Shown: positions 43,395 through 52,059 of the stretch, piece after piece
Numbering within the stretch: position 1 is the stretch's first letter
How the letters are laid out: every line of letters starts with the position of its first letter
From: Methanomassiliicoccus sp.
GTDB taxonomy: Archaea; Thermoplasmatota; Thermoplasmata; Methanomassiliicoccales; Methanomassiliicoccaceae
Assembly (NCBI GenBank): GCA_016109435.1
Contig: JAEILR010000007.1
Location: forward strand, 62,001 to 126,000
DNA length: 64,000 nucleotides
Reading direction: 5' to 3'
The notes under the pieces: model-generated
Databases searched by the model: none
Seen by the model: the letters and a program-made list of their open reading frames with translations, nothing else
Told to the model about the DNA's origin: nothing
Program-made: the position numbers and the translations under genes

Positions 43395-44165
43395 TCATCC
43401 CCCGATCCTGGTCCCACATTTCCTGCAGAAAGCATCGTCCGGCCGGACCTCCACGTGGCAGGAGGGGCACGACATCCTCGGTTCGGACCCTCCGGCCGGC
43501 GCCTTCTCCGCTGCGCTCTCCGTCCGGGCCGGAGGGCTCAGCCGGATGACCTCCGAAGGGGCCGTTCTCCTGCTCCGCTCTGCCGGGGCCAGGACGCGCT
43601 TGGCCTTGAGGGCCTCGGCCAGCGCTGCGGTGTACTCCTCACCGTCGAAGCACGAGCGGGCCCTGGCCAGGCACGTCTCGGCCTCTTCCCGGACGCCGTC
43701 CGGTGCCTGGGGGACCATGCCCTCCACGGTATCGATGATGAACTTCGATTCCAGATAATTGGCGGGCATCTTGCTGATCCGGGTGGCGGGGACCTCGGTG
43801 CTCTCCTCCTCGCACTTCCTGACGGAAGGGGCGGGCATGGACATGAGGTCCTTCTCCTTGCAGGTCATGAGGGTCTTCCTCGCCCTGCCGGCCAGTTCGG
43901 TGGCGTTGAGGAACTCTCCCCGGCCGTAGGCCGATTCCGCCTGATAGATGAGAACGTCCCCCTCGGTGGTGTCCCTTCCGTTCTGACGCAGGGACATGGC
44001 CACCGCCCGGGTGGTGGTGACCGCGTTGTACGCGTCGTCCTTCTCCACCGCCGCATCGATCTTGGTGCGCCTGCGGTCCCGGACAAATCGCAGCTCCAGG
44101 AATGCCACCGCGGCCGAGATGATGACCACGACGATGAGTATGAGCGTCTCCGTCGGAACGATCAT
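43395..44165 (-). CDS. Membrane-anchored protein with C-terminal zinc ribbon
   Basis: A 256-residue protein with an N-terminal helix (about 6-26) and a cytoplasmic region holding two helical, TPR-like segments (LIYQAESAYGRGEFLNATELAGRAR; CLARARSCFDGEEYTAALAEALKAK). The end has a zinc ribbon CPSC...CRKCG. The duplicated Y-RGEF/DGEEY pattern suggests two related helical hairpins. The start at 44165 follows GGTGCTCCC. No specific family is recognised; it resembles other zinc-ribbon membrane proteins in the window. It lies downstream of the 5S rRNA gene. Confidence 0.75.
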   Translation of the reverse strand: MIVPTETLILIVVVIISAAVAFLELRFVRDRRRTKIDAAVEKDDAYNAVTTTRAVAMSLRQNGRDTTEGDVLIYQAESAYGRGEFLNATELAGRARKTLMTCKEKDLMSMPAPSVRKCEEESTEVPATRISKMPANYLESKFIIDTVEGMVPQAPDGVREEAETCLARARSCFDGEEYTAALAEALKAKRVLAPAERSRRTAPSEVIRLSPPARTESAAEKAPAGGSEPRMSCPSCHVEVRPDDAFCRKCGTRIGG

Positions 44166-44250
44166 GGGAGCACCAGAACGGCAGACAATTATTGGGTGTT
44201 GTAAAAACAATTTGCTATACAGTTAGCGATAAATGAGAGGGATAAAAAGT

Positions 44251-44373
44251 GGCTGACAGCGCTCCACGGTTCCCGCGGGCTCGCGCACCGCAGTACAGCG
44301 TGGAACGTTGGCGGGCTTAACTTCCGGGTTCGAATGGGACCGGGTGTATCCCCGCCGCTATGGCCGTCACACC
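44251..44373 (-). rRNA. rrf: 5S ribosomal RNA
   Basis: The minus strand carries the universal 5S core: GGCCATAGCGGCGGGG at the 5' side, the loop B/C region CACCCGGTCCCATTCGAACC, then CGGAAGTTAAGCCCGCC, and the GCGTGGAA/GAACCGTGGAGCG arms toward the 3' side. A TATA box (TTTTATACG) lies about 25 bases before the 5' end and a T-run (CTTTTTATC) follows the 3' end, so the gene is transcribed alone. Ends are estimated to within a few bases. No 16S or 23S gene is adjacent. Confidence 0.95.
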
Positions 44374-44393
44374 AAATCTCCGAATAGGCCCCC

Positions 44394-44402
44394 CGTATAA
44401 AA
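44394..44402 (-). promoter_or_regulatory. TATA box of the 5S rRNA gene
   Basis: The minus strand reads CTTTTATAC here, centred about 25 bases upstream of the estimated 5S 5' end. Confidence 0.6.
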
Positions 44403-44428
44403 GGATTTCCTTTGCCCGCCACCCAAGG

Positions 44429-45154
44429 TCAAAGAAGAGCGTATATCGCCACCGCCATCGCGCTCCCGAAGGCCATGGACATGAAGTTGACGTGCAGCTT
44501 CCCCACCAGCCCGCGCCGTTCCAGGGTCGCCCCGATGAGGCTGTCCACCATGCAGCCGGCGACCCCCATGGCCACCGGCAGCAGGACCAGGACGTCCAAC
44601 CGCTGGAACACCACCAGCCAGCCGGTCACCGACGCCACCGTCGAGGCCAGGACGCACCACATGGTGCCGGACGCGGAGATGCCGCCGTCGGTGCCCGGCG
44701 GCACCCTCTTTCCGGTGGTGATGAGGTAGGTTCGGTCGGACAGCACCCCCAGCTCGCTGGCGGTGGTGTCGGCCGCGGCCACCGCCACCGAGGAGATGAA
44801 CGCGACGGTCGCCAGCACGGAGTCCTGAGCGCCGGTGGCGAAGGCCAGGACGGCCACCAGGGCCGGCGCGAGGCCGTTGGCCAGGACGTTGCGGTAGGTG
44901 CGCTCTCCTTTCTTGCCCTCCTGGAGCCCCTTCACCTCCTTGATCTGGAAACGGAACTTGGTGACCGCGAAGCCCATGAAGGTGAAGACGATGAGGGTGA
45001 GCAGCCAGCCGATCGACCCCAGGCCGCCGATGATGATGCCTACCGCGAACGAGGCGATCGCTCCGCTGGAGGTAAGGAGGCCGAAGCGATAGGAGAGCAC
45101 GGACAGTACCGTGCAAAGGACCAGAACGGCGGCCAGGCTCTCCAGGCTAACCAT
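44429..45154 (-). CDS. DUF92 family membrane protein
   Basis: A 241-residue integral membrane protein with about six helices. The hallmarks are the charged cytoplasmic loop GERTYRNVLANGLAPALVA and AAADTTASELG. The family includes plant VTE6 phytyl-phosphate kinase and uncharacterised archaeal members, so an isoprenoid-phosphate kinase role is conceivable but unproven here. The neighbouring isoprenoid operon makes that idea worth keeping. Start ATG at 45154. Confidence 0.87.
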   Translation of the reverse strand: MVSLESLAAVLVLCTVLSVLSYRFGLLTSSGAIASFAVGIIIGGLGSIGWLLTLIVFTFMGFAVTKFRFQIKEVKGLQEGKKGERTYRNVLANGLAPALVAVLAFATGAQDSVLATVAFISSVAVAAADTTASELGVLSDRTYLITTGKRVPPGTDGGISASGTMWCVLASTVASVTGWLVVFQRLDVLVLLPVAMGVAGCMVDSLIGATLERRGLVGKLHVNFMSMAFGSAMAVAIYALL

Positions 45155-45207
45155 GTTGGGTAAACAGACGGGGCCGATATTAATGTTGCCAGCTCAGTCC
45201 CGTCTCC

Positions 45208-48200
45208 TCAGGCCAGGTCCCTACCCGCATCGTCGGCCAGATCGGACGGTCCCTTCGAGGCGCCCAGGGCGGCCCCGCACTTGGGGCATTCGAGGCGATC
45301 GACGGGGACCGCGGTGCCGCAGTCCGGGCATACCACCAGGTCCTCCGCTTCCTCCTTCGCAACATTCTTGGACAGGGCCTGAGGGACGAGGTCCAGTACC
45401 GTGTTCCGGAGCAGCGGCGCGGTCTCGTCCTTGATGCCCCGCACCTTCTCGAGGTCCCCGTCCCACTCGTCGAGGACGCTGGAGTACTCCCTCTCGGTTC
45501 GGGAGATGGTGTCCCTCATTCGCTGGGGGACCTTCCCTTCGCGCTTCCCTTGCAGTACGACGGCCAGGTAGATGCGCTCGCCCCTTTCCACCAGGACCTT
45601 CTTCTCCCCGAAGTCCATGCGGTTCAGTCCGGTCGATCCCTCATCCTTGAACGAGTCCTGCACGAACTGCTGGATCGCCACCAGCATGCTGCTGAGGATC
45701 TGGTCGTCCATCCCCGGCTTCAGCCGCCTGGTCTCATGGGCCATCAGGTTGCCGTCGTGGTAGATGATGAACACCTCCTCCACGACCATGGTCACCTTCC
45801 AGTAGTACAGCAGGATGATGGCGGCGATGACGCCCAGGAGAGCGCCCAGCAGGTATATCCAGGTGCTGTCCGGACGGTCGGTCAAGGCGACGCTGACCGT
45901 CGCCGAGGTCTGCCGGTACCCACTGGCGTCCACCGCCTCGACGTAGAAGGTGAGGAAGTCCTTGGCGTCCGCCGCGGGAATGGTGGCCACGTAGGTGTCG
46001 GTGCCGGTGATCCTGCTCATCACCAGGACCTTGGTCTCGTTACCGGTGGTGTAGTAGAGAAGGACCTCGCTCAGTGCGGACACGTCGGTCACGTTGACAT
46101 TTATGACCAGGTCCTCTCCCCGGTAGGCCGTGGGGGAAAGGACGGAGTCGTCCAGTCCGATGACCGGGGGCGCATTGTCGACCACCGCGCGGTAGGTCGT
46201 GCTGCCTATGTACTTCCAAGCGTCACGGACCTCCAGGACGACCGTGTACGCTCCGTCCTGGGTGTAGTTATGGAGGGCGCTCCTGACCATGCTCCATTCC
46301 GTCCAACCCTGACCGTCCCCGAAGTTCCAGCGGAACTCCAGGGAACCCGCATCGGTCGGGGTGTCCCAGCTCCTCCCTGCGTCGAAGGTGAAGTTGCCCG
46401 GCTTGGTGGAAAAGGCGCTGATGTCAGCCACCGGCCGGGAGTTCATGATCATGATGGTGAGGTATTCCTCGGTGTAGTTGTTGGCGTCATAGACCCTAAC
46501 GCAGATGGTATGCTCGTTGGGCGACGAGTATGACCTGGTGGTCTGATTGAGGGTTATGCCGGGGGTTTCATTGAATCCCGTGGAGGCATCATAGTCCAGG
46601 TCCCAGGCATACCTGATTATGGGCATGTTGACCTTCTTGGCCAGGACCTCGAAGAATATCTCTTCGTCCATGAGGAAGCTGGTCTTCCCCCCGTTCGCAA
46701 TTATCCCCTCCACCTTCGGGGTGGCCTGCTGCACGTTGACGGTCCTGGACACCGACGCCGTGGCCCCGTTCCGGTCGATGACGGTCAGGGTGATGGTCTT
46801 CTCTCCGGGAAGATCATAGGTGGTGTTGGCATCCTGGGTGGTGGCGGTGCGCCCGTCCCCGAAGTCCCAGAGCCAGGAGGCGATGCTGGCATTAGCCCTG
46901 GAAGTGTCCTGCAGGAAGATGGTCTCTCCCTTGAGCGGGTTGATGTTGGATATGTCGAAGGAGGCCACCGGCGCGGCGTCCACCACTATCCTGAAGTCCT
47001 TACGGTCAGTGAGGCCGGACCGGTCGGTGACCAGAAGATGCCCGTAATACGTTCCCTCACTGGTATAGCGGTGCTGACCGCTCCTGGACCCCGACGAACC
47101 ACCGTCCCCATAGTTCCAGGAATATGAAAGCGTGGACAGGTCGGAAGCGGAATCGGTGCAGTTGGAGGCGTCGAACCGCACGTACTCGCCCTCGTGGATG
47201 CTGCTCGATGAGAGCCAGATCGCCGCGGTGGGGGCTAGGCCTTTCTGGAGCCAGTAGCTCACCGCCCTCGCGGGATAGGAGGAGGCCAAGAGGTCGTCGC
47301 GTCCATCCCCATTGATGTCGCCGGCGAACAGGCCGTTCGCTCTTCCGCCGGAGAGGATGTCGAACGAGTACACCAGGCTGGAAGATCCTCTGCTCAGGTA
47401 CATGCCGATCCAGGACCTCGCAGCAAGGCCGACCGCAAGGTCGTCCCGGCCGTCATCATTGAGGTCGGCGGAACGCAACTGGCCCACCCCGCCGGCGGCA
47501 GTGAAGGAGCTGGAGGTCGAAGTGTCGACATAGAATCCGTCGCCAAGGTTGTAGAACACCTTGACCGTGCCGGTGGACGAGCCCACCGCCGCGTCGTCCC
47601 TCCCGTTGCCATCGAAATCACCGACGGCAAGGGAGGTGGGGGATTGACCCACCACGTACAACGATGCGCTAGGACCATCATCATAGCAGTTCCCTACGGT
47701 CGGTGACGAGCGGACATAGAACAGGTTGACCCTTCCGTTGTCAGGGTTCAGGGCGGCGATCCCTCCGTTGGCCCCGGCGGGGCTGAGGTGGCCGAAGGAA
47801 ACCTCGACATTGTTCCCCGATATGCCCGTCCCGATCCTCTCCAACGAATGCGAAGAGAGCGGGTCGTAGATGATCTGGATGCCGTTACTGCAGCCGGCGA
47901 TGAGGACGTTCTTGCCGATGGCAGAGATCATCCCTCCGGTCAGCGAGAGGGGCTGGGACAGCTCCAGGGCGATGGTCTTGTCCGGAGCGGTCTTGCCCAT
48001 GAAGCCGCTTCCTCCCCTGAAGATGCTGACCGCATTACCATTGGTCACCGCCAGGTCATTTATGCCGTCGTCATCCAGGTTGCCGATGAACAGGGCAGTC
48101 GGTTCATTGCTGAACGTCAGTTCCATGGCGTTGCCGGAGAGGTCGGTGACCCGGACCGACTTGCGGCCCTCCAAGATGGTGGCCACGACCTTGACGGACA

Positions 48201-49515
48201 CGTCCCCCGCGCAGACCTCTCCCGGTTGCCCGGTGGAGGGCAGGACGTTCCCGTCAGCGTTGCTGACGCCGGAGCCGTCATAGTAGTGGAGCTCGAGGGC
48301 AGGGGCGGTTCCGGAGGCGCCGGAGGTCAGGACATAGACGCCCTTACGGGAGGAGCCCTCGTCCAGCCCCACGACCTTGATCGGAGCGTGGTTGACCGGG
48401 AACTGGGATCTGACACTGGCATCGATGCCCCCCGATTGACGGGGGTAGAAAGTGCATATGGCGTTCGAGGCGGAGACGGCGACCAGGTCGGGCCACTGGG
48501 CACCGCTGACCGAGGCCGTGGCCAAGGAAGTTACCCCTGAGGAGGGAAGGGTCCGGACCGCCGACCCAGATATGCCATTACCTCCGTTGGCCCAGATCTC
48601 CACCCGATCGTAGCCGGAGTTGACCACCGCGAGGTCGCGGTCCCTGCCGCTCCCACTGTAGTCGGTCATCCGAATATCGGCCACCGCACCGGCGATGGCT
48701 ATCGCGGATTGGGTCCAGAAGGGAGTGAAGGTGATGGGCTGGATGAACACCTTGACGTTCGGTTCGTTCAGGTTCCCCACCACCAGGTCCAGCCGGTCGT
48801 CGGTGTCGACGTATCCGGCGGTGAGGAGCCGGGGGTTGGTCATGTCCGACAGTTCGATGTCCTTCTGGTCATAGAGGGTCAGGAACGGCCATTTAAGCAG
48901 CATGAGCTCCGCCGGCTCGCTGCTGGAGGGATTCCCCCGGCAGATGACCGCCAGACCGTTGGCCCCGGAATTGGAAAAGTCGCCGATCACGACCTGCCAG
49001 GGATCGGTGAACGTCCTGATGAAACGCGCCCCGGAGGTGGAGAACGACTCGTTCTGGTGGAACACGCCGACATAGGGAAGGCCGCTGGAGGCATCGATGT
49101 AGGTCGCAGCGATGTCGTCCTTGCCGTCCATGTTCAGGTCCCCGACCGCGACCTTGCGCACATCACCGAGGTACATGGGCACCGTGAAGGAGCCCCCGAG
49201 GGAACCGTCCCCCGCGCCGTAGAAGATCACGATACTGTTCTTCGTGGCCACCACCACATCGGTGTTCGAGTCCCCGTTCAGGTATCCGGTGGCCATGTCC
49301 CGGACGTCATTGGGGAGGGAGTAGGAGAGCGAGCGGTCGTTGAACACCGTGCCCCGCTTGGTCAGATTCTCGTTGGAATAATGAGGAGCCTCCGCCCCGG
49401 TGTAGGTGGAAGGGACGATATCGGGCGGTGAGATGATGAACGCGAGAGGGACGAGAAGGAGGAGGGTTACAACTAGGATGGAGAGCGAGCGAGCTAAGGT
49501 GGATTCTCTGATCAT
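45208..49515 (-). CDS. Giant surface protein: FG-GAP/VCBS repeats, PKD domains, TM helix, cytoplasmic tail with zinc ribbon
   Basis: A 1435-residue protein. A signal anchor (about 7-32) leads into FG-GAP/VCBS-type repeats (about 60-755) with calcium motifs such as DLNMDGKDD, NLDDDGIND, DFDGNGRDD, DLNDDGRDD and DINGDGRDD, probably a beta propeller. PKD-like domains (about 760-1100) show WNYGDG, WDFGDG and WNFGDG. An Ig-like segment precedes one transmembrane helix (about 1215-1237). The internal tail has an EEVFIIYHDGNLMAHETRRL domain, a basic linker, and a zinc ribbon CPDC...CPKCG (about 1395-1415). The ATG at 49515 follows GAGGG. It could sense or adhere outside and signal inside; no partner is proven. 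Confidence 0.87.
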   Translation of the reverse strand: MIRESTLARSLSILVVTLLLLVPLAFIISPPDIVPSTYTGAEAPHYSNENLTKRGTVFNDRSLSYSLPNDVRDMATGYLNGDSNTDVVVATKNSIVIFYGAGDGSLGGSFTVPMYLGDVRKVAVGDLNMDGKDDIAATYIDASSGLPYVGVFHQNESFSTSGARFIRTFTDPWQVVIGDFSNSGANGLAVICRGNPSSSEPAELMLLKWPFLTLYDQKDIELSDMTNPRLLTAGYVDTDDRLDLVVGNLNEPNVKVFIQPITFTPFWTQSAIAIAGAVADIRMTDYSGSGRDRDLAVVNSGYDRVEIWANGGNGISGSAVRTLPSSGVTSLATASVSGAQWPDLVAVSASNAICTFYPRQSGGIDASVRSQFPVNHAPIKVVGLDEGSSRKGVYVLTSGASGTAPALELHYYDGSGVSNADGNVLPSTGQPGEVCAGDVSVKVVATILEGRKSVRVTDLSGNAMELTFSNEPTALFIGNLDDDGINDLAVTNGNAVSIFRGGSGFMGKTAPDKTIALELSQPLSLTGGMISAIGKNVLIAGCSNGIQIIYDPLSSHSLERIGTGISGNNVEVSFGHLSPAGANGGIAALNPDNGRVNLFYVRSSPTVGNCYDDGPSASLYVVGQSPTSLAVGDFDGNGRDDAAVGSSTGTVKVFYNLGDGFYVDTSTSSSFTAAGGVGQLRSADLNDDGRDDLAVGLAARSWIGMYLSRGSSSLVYSFDILSGGRANGLFAGDINGDGRDDLLASSYPARAVSYWLQKGLAPTAAIWLSSSSIHEGEYVRFDASNCTDSASDLSTLSYSWNYGDGGSSGSRSGQHRYTSEGTYYGHLLVTDRSGLTDRKDFRIVVDAAPVASFDISNINPLKGETIFLQDTSRANASIASWLWDFGDGRTATTQDANTTYDLPGEKTITLTVIDRNGATASVSRTVNVQQATPKVEGIIANGGKTSFLMDEEIFFEVLAKKVNMPIIRYAWDLDYDASTGFNETPGITLNQTTRSYSSPNEHTICVRVYDANNYTEEYLTIMIMNSRPVADISAFSTKPGNFTFDAGRSWDTPTDAGSLEFRWNFGDGQGWTEWSMVRSALHNYTQDGAYTVVLEVRDAWKYIGSTTYRAVVDNAPPVIGLDDSVLSPTAYRGEDLVINVNVTDVSALSEVLLYYTTGNETKVLVMSRITGTDTYVATIPAADAKDFLTFYVEAVDASGYRQTSATVSVALTDRPDSTWIYLLGALLGVIAAIILLYYWKVTMVVEEVFIIYHDGNLMAHETRRLKPGMDDQILSSMLVAIQQFVQDSFKDEGSTGLNRMDFGEKKVLVERGERIYLAVVLQGKREGKVPQRMRDTISRTEREYSSVLDEWDGDLEKVRGIKDETAPLLRNTVLDLVPQALSKNVAKEEAEDLVVCPDCGTAVPVDRLECPKCGAALGASKGPSDLADDAGRDLA

Positions 49516-49708
49516 CCGCATCCCTCGAGAACGGCCATAAACCGTTATCTGTGTATATAATTGTATTCCGATGATAATAGCCAAATCGACTTCAGGGCTA
49601 AGTTCACGACATTTTCATATTATCCGGATTTAATGATATCAAATGAGATAATGTCAAAAAAAGTCCTTTATATCGTGCGCCCGGTCCTTTTTTACAGGAT
49701 GGGAAGCG

Positions 49709-50098
49709 ATGTACTTTGACGTAGCTCAACTGACCTGCAACATCGATAGTAGGAAGATACTTTCTTCCATCGAGGAAAGCCCCCGATCTGCCAGGGAGAT
49801 CGCCGAGATGACCAGCATCACGATCTCCCGCTGCTACCGCATGATCCGAGAGATGGAACAGCTCAACATTCTCTGCCGGGCGGAGACCGATCGCAGGGTG
49901 GCCTCGTACATCTCCAACCTGCGATCGGTGGAGCTGCGCCTCGAGGATGACCACATCAGCCTGACGGTGGACTATCGCGACGGGATCAGGACCGAACTGA
50001 ACCTGGGCCCCCAGGACCTGGAGATCACGCCCCAGGACCAGCTCGTTCAGGACCTTCTGACTGTCGACGGTTCCAACGAGCCCTCGACCGTTTCGTAG
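49709..50098 (+). CDS. Winged-helix (ArsR/MarR-like) regulator
   Basis: A 129-residue protein. Residues about 15-75 form a winged helix-turn-helix: RKILSSIEESPRSAREIAEM, then TSITISRCYRMIREMEQLNIL as recognition helix, then ETDRRVASYISN as wing. The rest is a short beta-rich domain ending in an acidic tail. It is divergent from the giant surface protein gene, with an AT-rich gap between, and may regulate it. The 3' end overlaps the opposite-strand gene at 50047 by 52 bases. Confidence 0.75.
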   Translation: MYFDVAQLTCNIDSRKILSSIEESPRSAREIAEMTSITISRCYRMIREMEQLNILCRAETDRRVASYISNLRSVELRLEDDHISLTVDYRDGIRTELNLGPQDLEITPQDQLVQDLLTVDGSNEPSTVS

Positions 50099-50346
50099 AC
50101 CGTGGCGGCCAACTCGCCCGCCTGCTCCTTGGTCCCCACCTTGTAAAGGAGCATGCGGCCGCTGGCATATAGGGTCACCTCGTGCCCCCGACCCCTGGCG
50201 ATGAGCATCAGCCCCTGCGGAGCTACCTCGTACCCCATCCCTTCCAGCATCTTCGCTGCCCGGTCGAGGTCGTATCTCAGCGGTTCGGTGGGCACCACCG
50301 ACATCGCGTCCTCCTTGCACAGCCGGACCACCTTGTACTTCACCAT
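50047..50346 (-). CDS. Conserved hypothetical small protein
   Basis: A 99-residue protein with the pattern RYDLDRAAKMLEGMGYEVAPQGLMLIARGRGHEVTLYASGRML, which reads like a small alpha/beta domain with a TBP-like half-repeat look (GYEV...LML...ITLY.SGR). I do not recognise a named family. Its start lies inside the end of the UPF0200 gene, so both are co-translated. The last 17 residues are encoded antisense to the end of the winged-helix gene; an unusually long convergent overlap. Confidence 0.65.
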   Translation of the reverse strand: MVKYKVVRLCKEDAMSVVPTEPLRYDLDRAAKMLEGMGYEVAPQGLMLIARGRGHEVTLYASGRMLLYKVGTKEQAGELAATVYETVEGSLEPSTVRRS

Positions 50347-50876
50347 GCTCTCTCCAGCTCGTTCCTCGCGGTGGTGCGGAAATCGTAAAGCGCGCCCTCG
50401 TTCACCAGCATCGTTCCGGCCAGGGCGATGAGCGAACCGATCCCCCAGCCCAGTTCCCTCGCGTCCCTCTCGTCGAACTCCGAACGATCCCGGGGGGCGT
50501 CCCTCCGCCCCCTCAGCTGCAGCCGGCGGAAGCGCTCATCGGGGGAGGTATGAACGGCCACCAGGCGGGCGCTCTTCCCCAGAGACCGGCGGAAAGCCTC
50601 CAGCTCCATGAGGCTCCTGGAACCGTCGATGACGAAGTCGCCGTCGCCCAGAACGGCCAGGCAGCGTTCTGCCCAGATCGCCGGCCCATGGAGCCGTCGT
50701 TCCGAATCGGCGAACCCGCCGACCCCGCGGTCGTCCATCGCCACCTCCCTGCGCTCGGCCTCCTGGCGGACCACGTCGCCCATCCTTACGATCCGATAGC
50801 CCAGTTCCTGGGCCACCTTGACGAACTCCTCTTTGCCCGCGCCGGGCATGCCAGTTAGAATGAAGACCTTCCTCAA
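50340..50876 (-). CDS. UPF0200-type nucleotide kinase-like protein
   Basis: A 178-residue P-loop protein of the archaeal UPF0200/adenylate-kinase-like group, related to dephospho-CoA kinases. The N-terminal GMPGAGKEEFVKVA is a Walker A in which the usual Ser/Thr after GK is Glu, so metal-ATP binding may be altered. GDVVRQEAERR and FVIDGSRSLMELEAFR are family segments. Physiological substrate is unknown. It is followed by the co-translated small protein at 50047. Confidence 0.82.
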   Translation of the reverse strand: MRKVFILTGMPGAGKEEFVKVAQELGYRIVRMGDVVRQEAERREVAMDDRGVGGFADSERRLHGPAIWAERCLAVLGDGDFVIDGSRSLMELEAFRRSLGKSARLVAVHTSPDERFRRLQLRGRRDAPRDRSEFDERDARELGWGIGSLIALAGTMLVNEGALYDFRTTARNELERAW

Positions 50877-51119
50877 GGGACCTACCTGTCGTAGCTGTCA
50901 ATGTCGCGGTCCTACTAGGTCTTTTCTTCGGCCCCGGCGCTCGGTTTGAAATTCGAAGGGAGCACCGCTCGTCGGCCCCGAGGTCGCTGGCCAGGGCAGC
51001 GGAACGGCAGGATATCAGTTCAGCAAATGCGATTCTGGCCCCTTACTTTTATAATCATGCTGTCGCTTATCTATTCCTGTACCTGGTAGACCCAGGCTCC
51101 AAGACGTGGAGGAAGGTAG

Positions 51120-51509
51120 TTGCAGGACGCCAAATCGGTAGAGAACATCCTTGAGGAGATCATTACTGGGGAGTTCCCACAGGGGAGGAGCATCCAGAGC
51201 GTCTCCATCGTATCGAAGACGGGGCTGATGGTGGCCGGGAAGGCAGCATCTTCGGCCCGGGCGGAAACCTTCTCGGCCATGGCGGCCATCATGTTCTCCG
51301 CGGCCGAGGCCACGAAAAACGACATCTTCAGGGATAAGATCGATCACGTCCTGGCAGTATTCCGCAATACCAAGCTCTACATCTCCGAACTATCTTCCAG
51401 CCTCCTTATCGTCGCCACGGTGGACCGTGACACCGAGGACGCCACGATCCTGGACAGCATGAACCGCATCGTGACCAGGACCAAGGAAGAACTGGTCTGG
51501 CTGCGTTGA
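51120..51509 (+). CDS. Roadblock/LC7 domain protein
   Basis: A 129-residue roadblock/LC7 fold protein (SIVSKTGLMVAGKAASS, then AAIMFSAAEATK, then IVATVDRDTEDATIL). These proteins form dimers and act with small GTPases of the MglA/Ras-like kind or as scaffolds; no GTPase is adjacent. The start is TTG at 51120 preceded by GGAGGAAGG; there is no ATG at the family N-terminus. A TATA-like TTTATAAT lies near 51047-51056. Monocistronic. Confidence 0.83.
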   Translation: MQDAKSVENILEEIITGEFPQGRSIQSVSIVSKTGLMVAGKAASSARAETFSAMAAIMFSAAEATKNDIFRDKIDHVLAVFRNTKLYISELSSSLLIVATVDRDTEDATILDSMNRIVTRTKEELVWLR

Positions 51510-51603
51510 GCTGGCGACCGCGCCGATCGCGGCGCGGCGTTCTCCCGGCCGCTCTCCTGTTCTGATCAATATGCGGCCAGGGATGAAAGGGTGATGAAAA
51601 TGT

Positions 51604-52059
51604 TCACACCAGGCGGTCGGCGAAGTCCTCCTGGATGCGCTCGCAGTAATGGCACCGCAGGACCACGGGGTCCTTGGACTCGACCACGAACTGCGGCTCC
51701 ACCGGCTCGGACTTGTTGGTGATGCAGTTGGGGTTACCGCACTTCACGATGCCCCGGACCACGTCCGGCATCTGCACGTTGTACTTCTCGGAAACGTTGA
51801 AATCGCGGATGATGTTGATGGTGGCCTTCGGGGCGATGAGCGAGATCTTGTCCACTTCCCGGGGGTCCAGCTCCCGGTCCTCGACCTTGACCACGTCCTT
51901 CCATCCGTCCCTACGCGAGGGCACGTGCATGAGCACCGACACGGTGGAGGCGACGTCACCGGTGACCCCGATGATCCGCAGGACCTTGAGGGCCTGCCCG
52001 CAGTCGATGTGGTCGATGACCGTTCCGTTCCTGATCGGTGTGACCCTGAAGTCCTTCAT
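51604..52059 (-). CDS. pyrI: Aspartate carbamoyltransferase regulatory subunit
   Basis: A 151-residue PyrI that binds CTP/ATP and allosterically controls PyrB in pyrimidine synthesis. N-terminal allosteric domain: VTPIRNGTVIDHIDCGQALKVL. The C-terminal zinc domain has four cysteines, CGNPNC and CHYC. The ATG overlaps the pyrB stop (ATGA). Confidence 0.96.
   Translation of the reverse strand: MKDFRVTPIRNGTVIDHIDCGQALKVLRIIGVTGDVASTVSVLMHVPSRRDGWKDVVKVEDRELDPREVDKISLIAPKATINIIRDFNVSEKYNVQMPDVVRGIVKCGNPNCITNKSEPVEPQFVVESKDPVVLRCHYCERIQEDFADRLV

Noticed and set aside
44360-45163. 267-codon plus-strand frame over the 5S and DUF92 genes
   Set aside because: It covers the 5S rRNA gene and is antisense to a recognised membrane protein.
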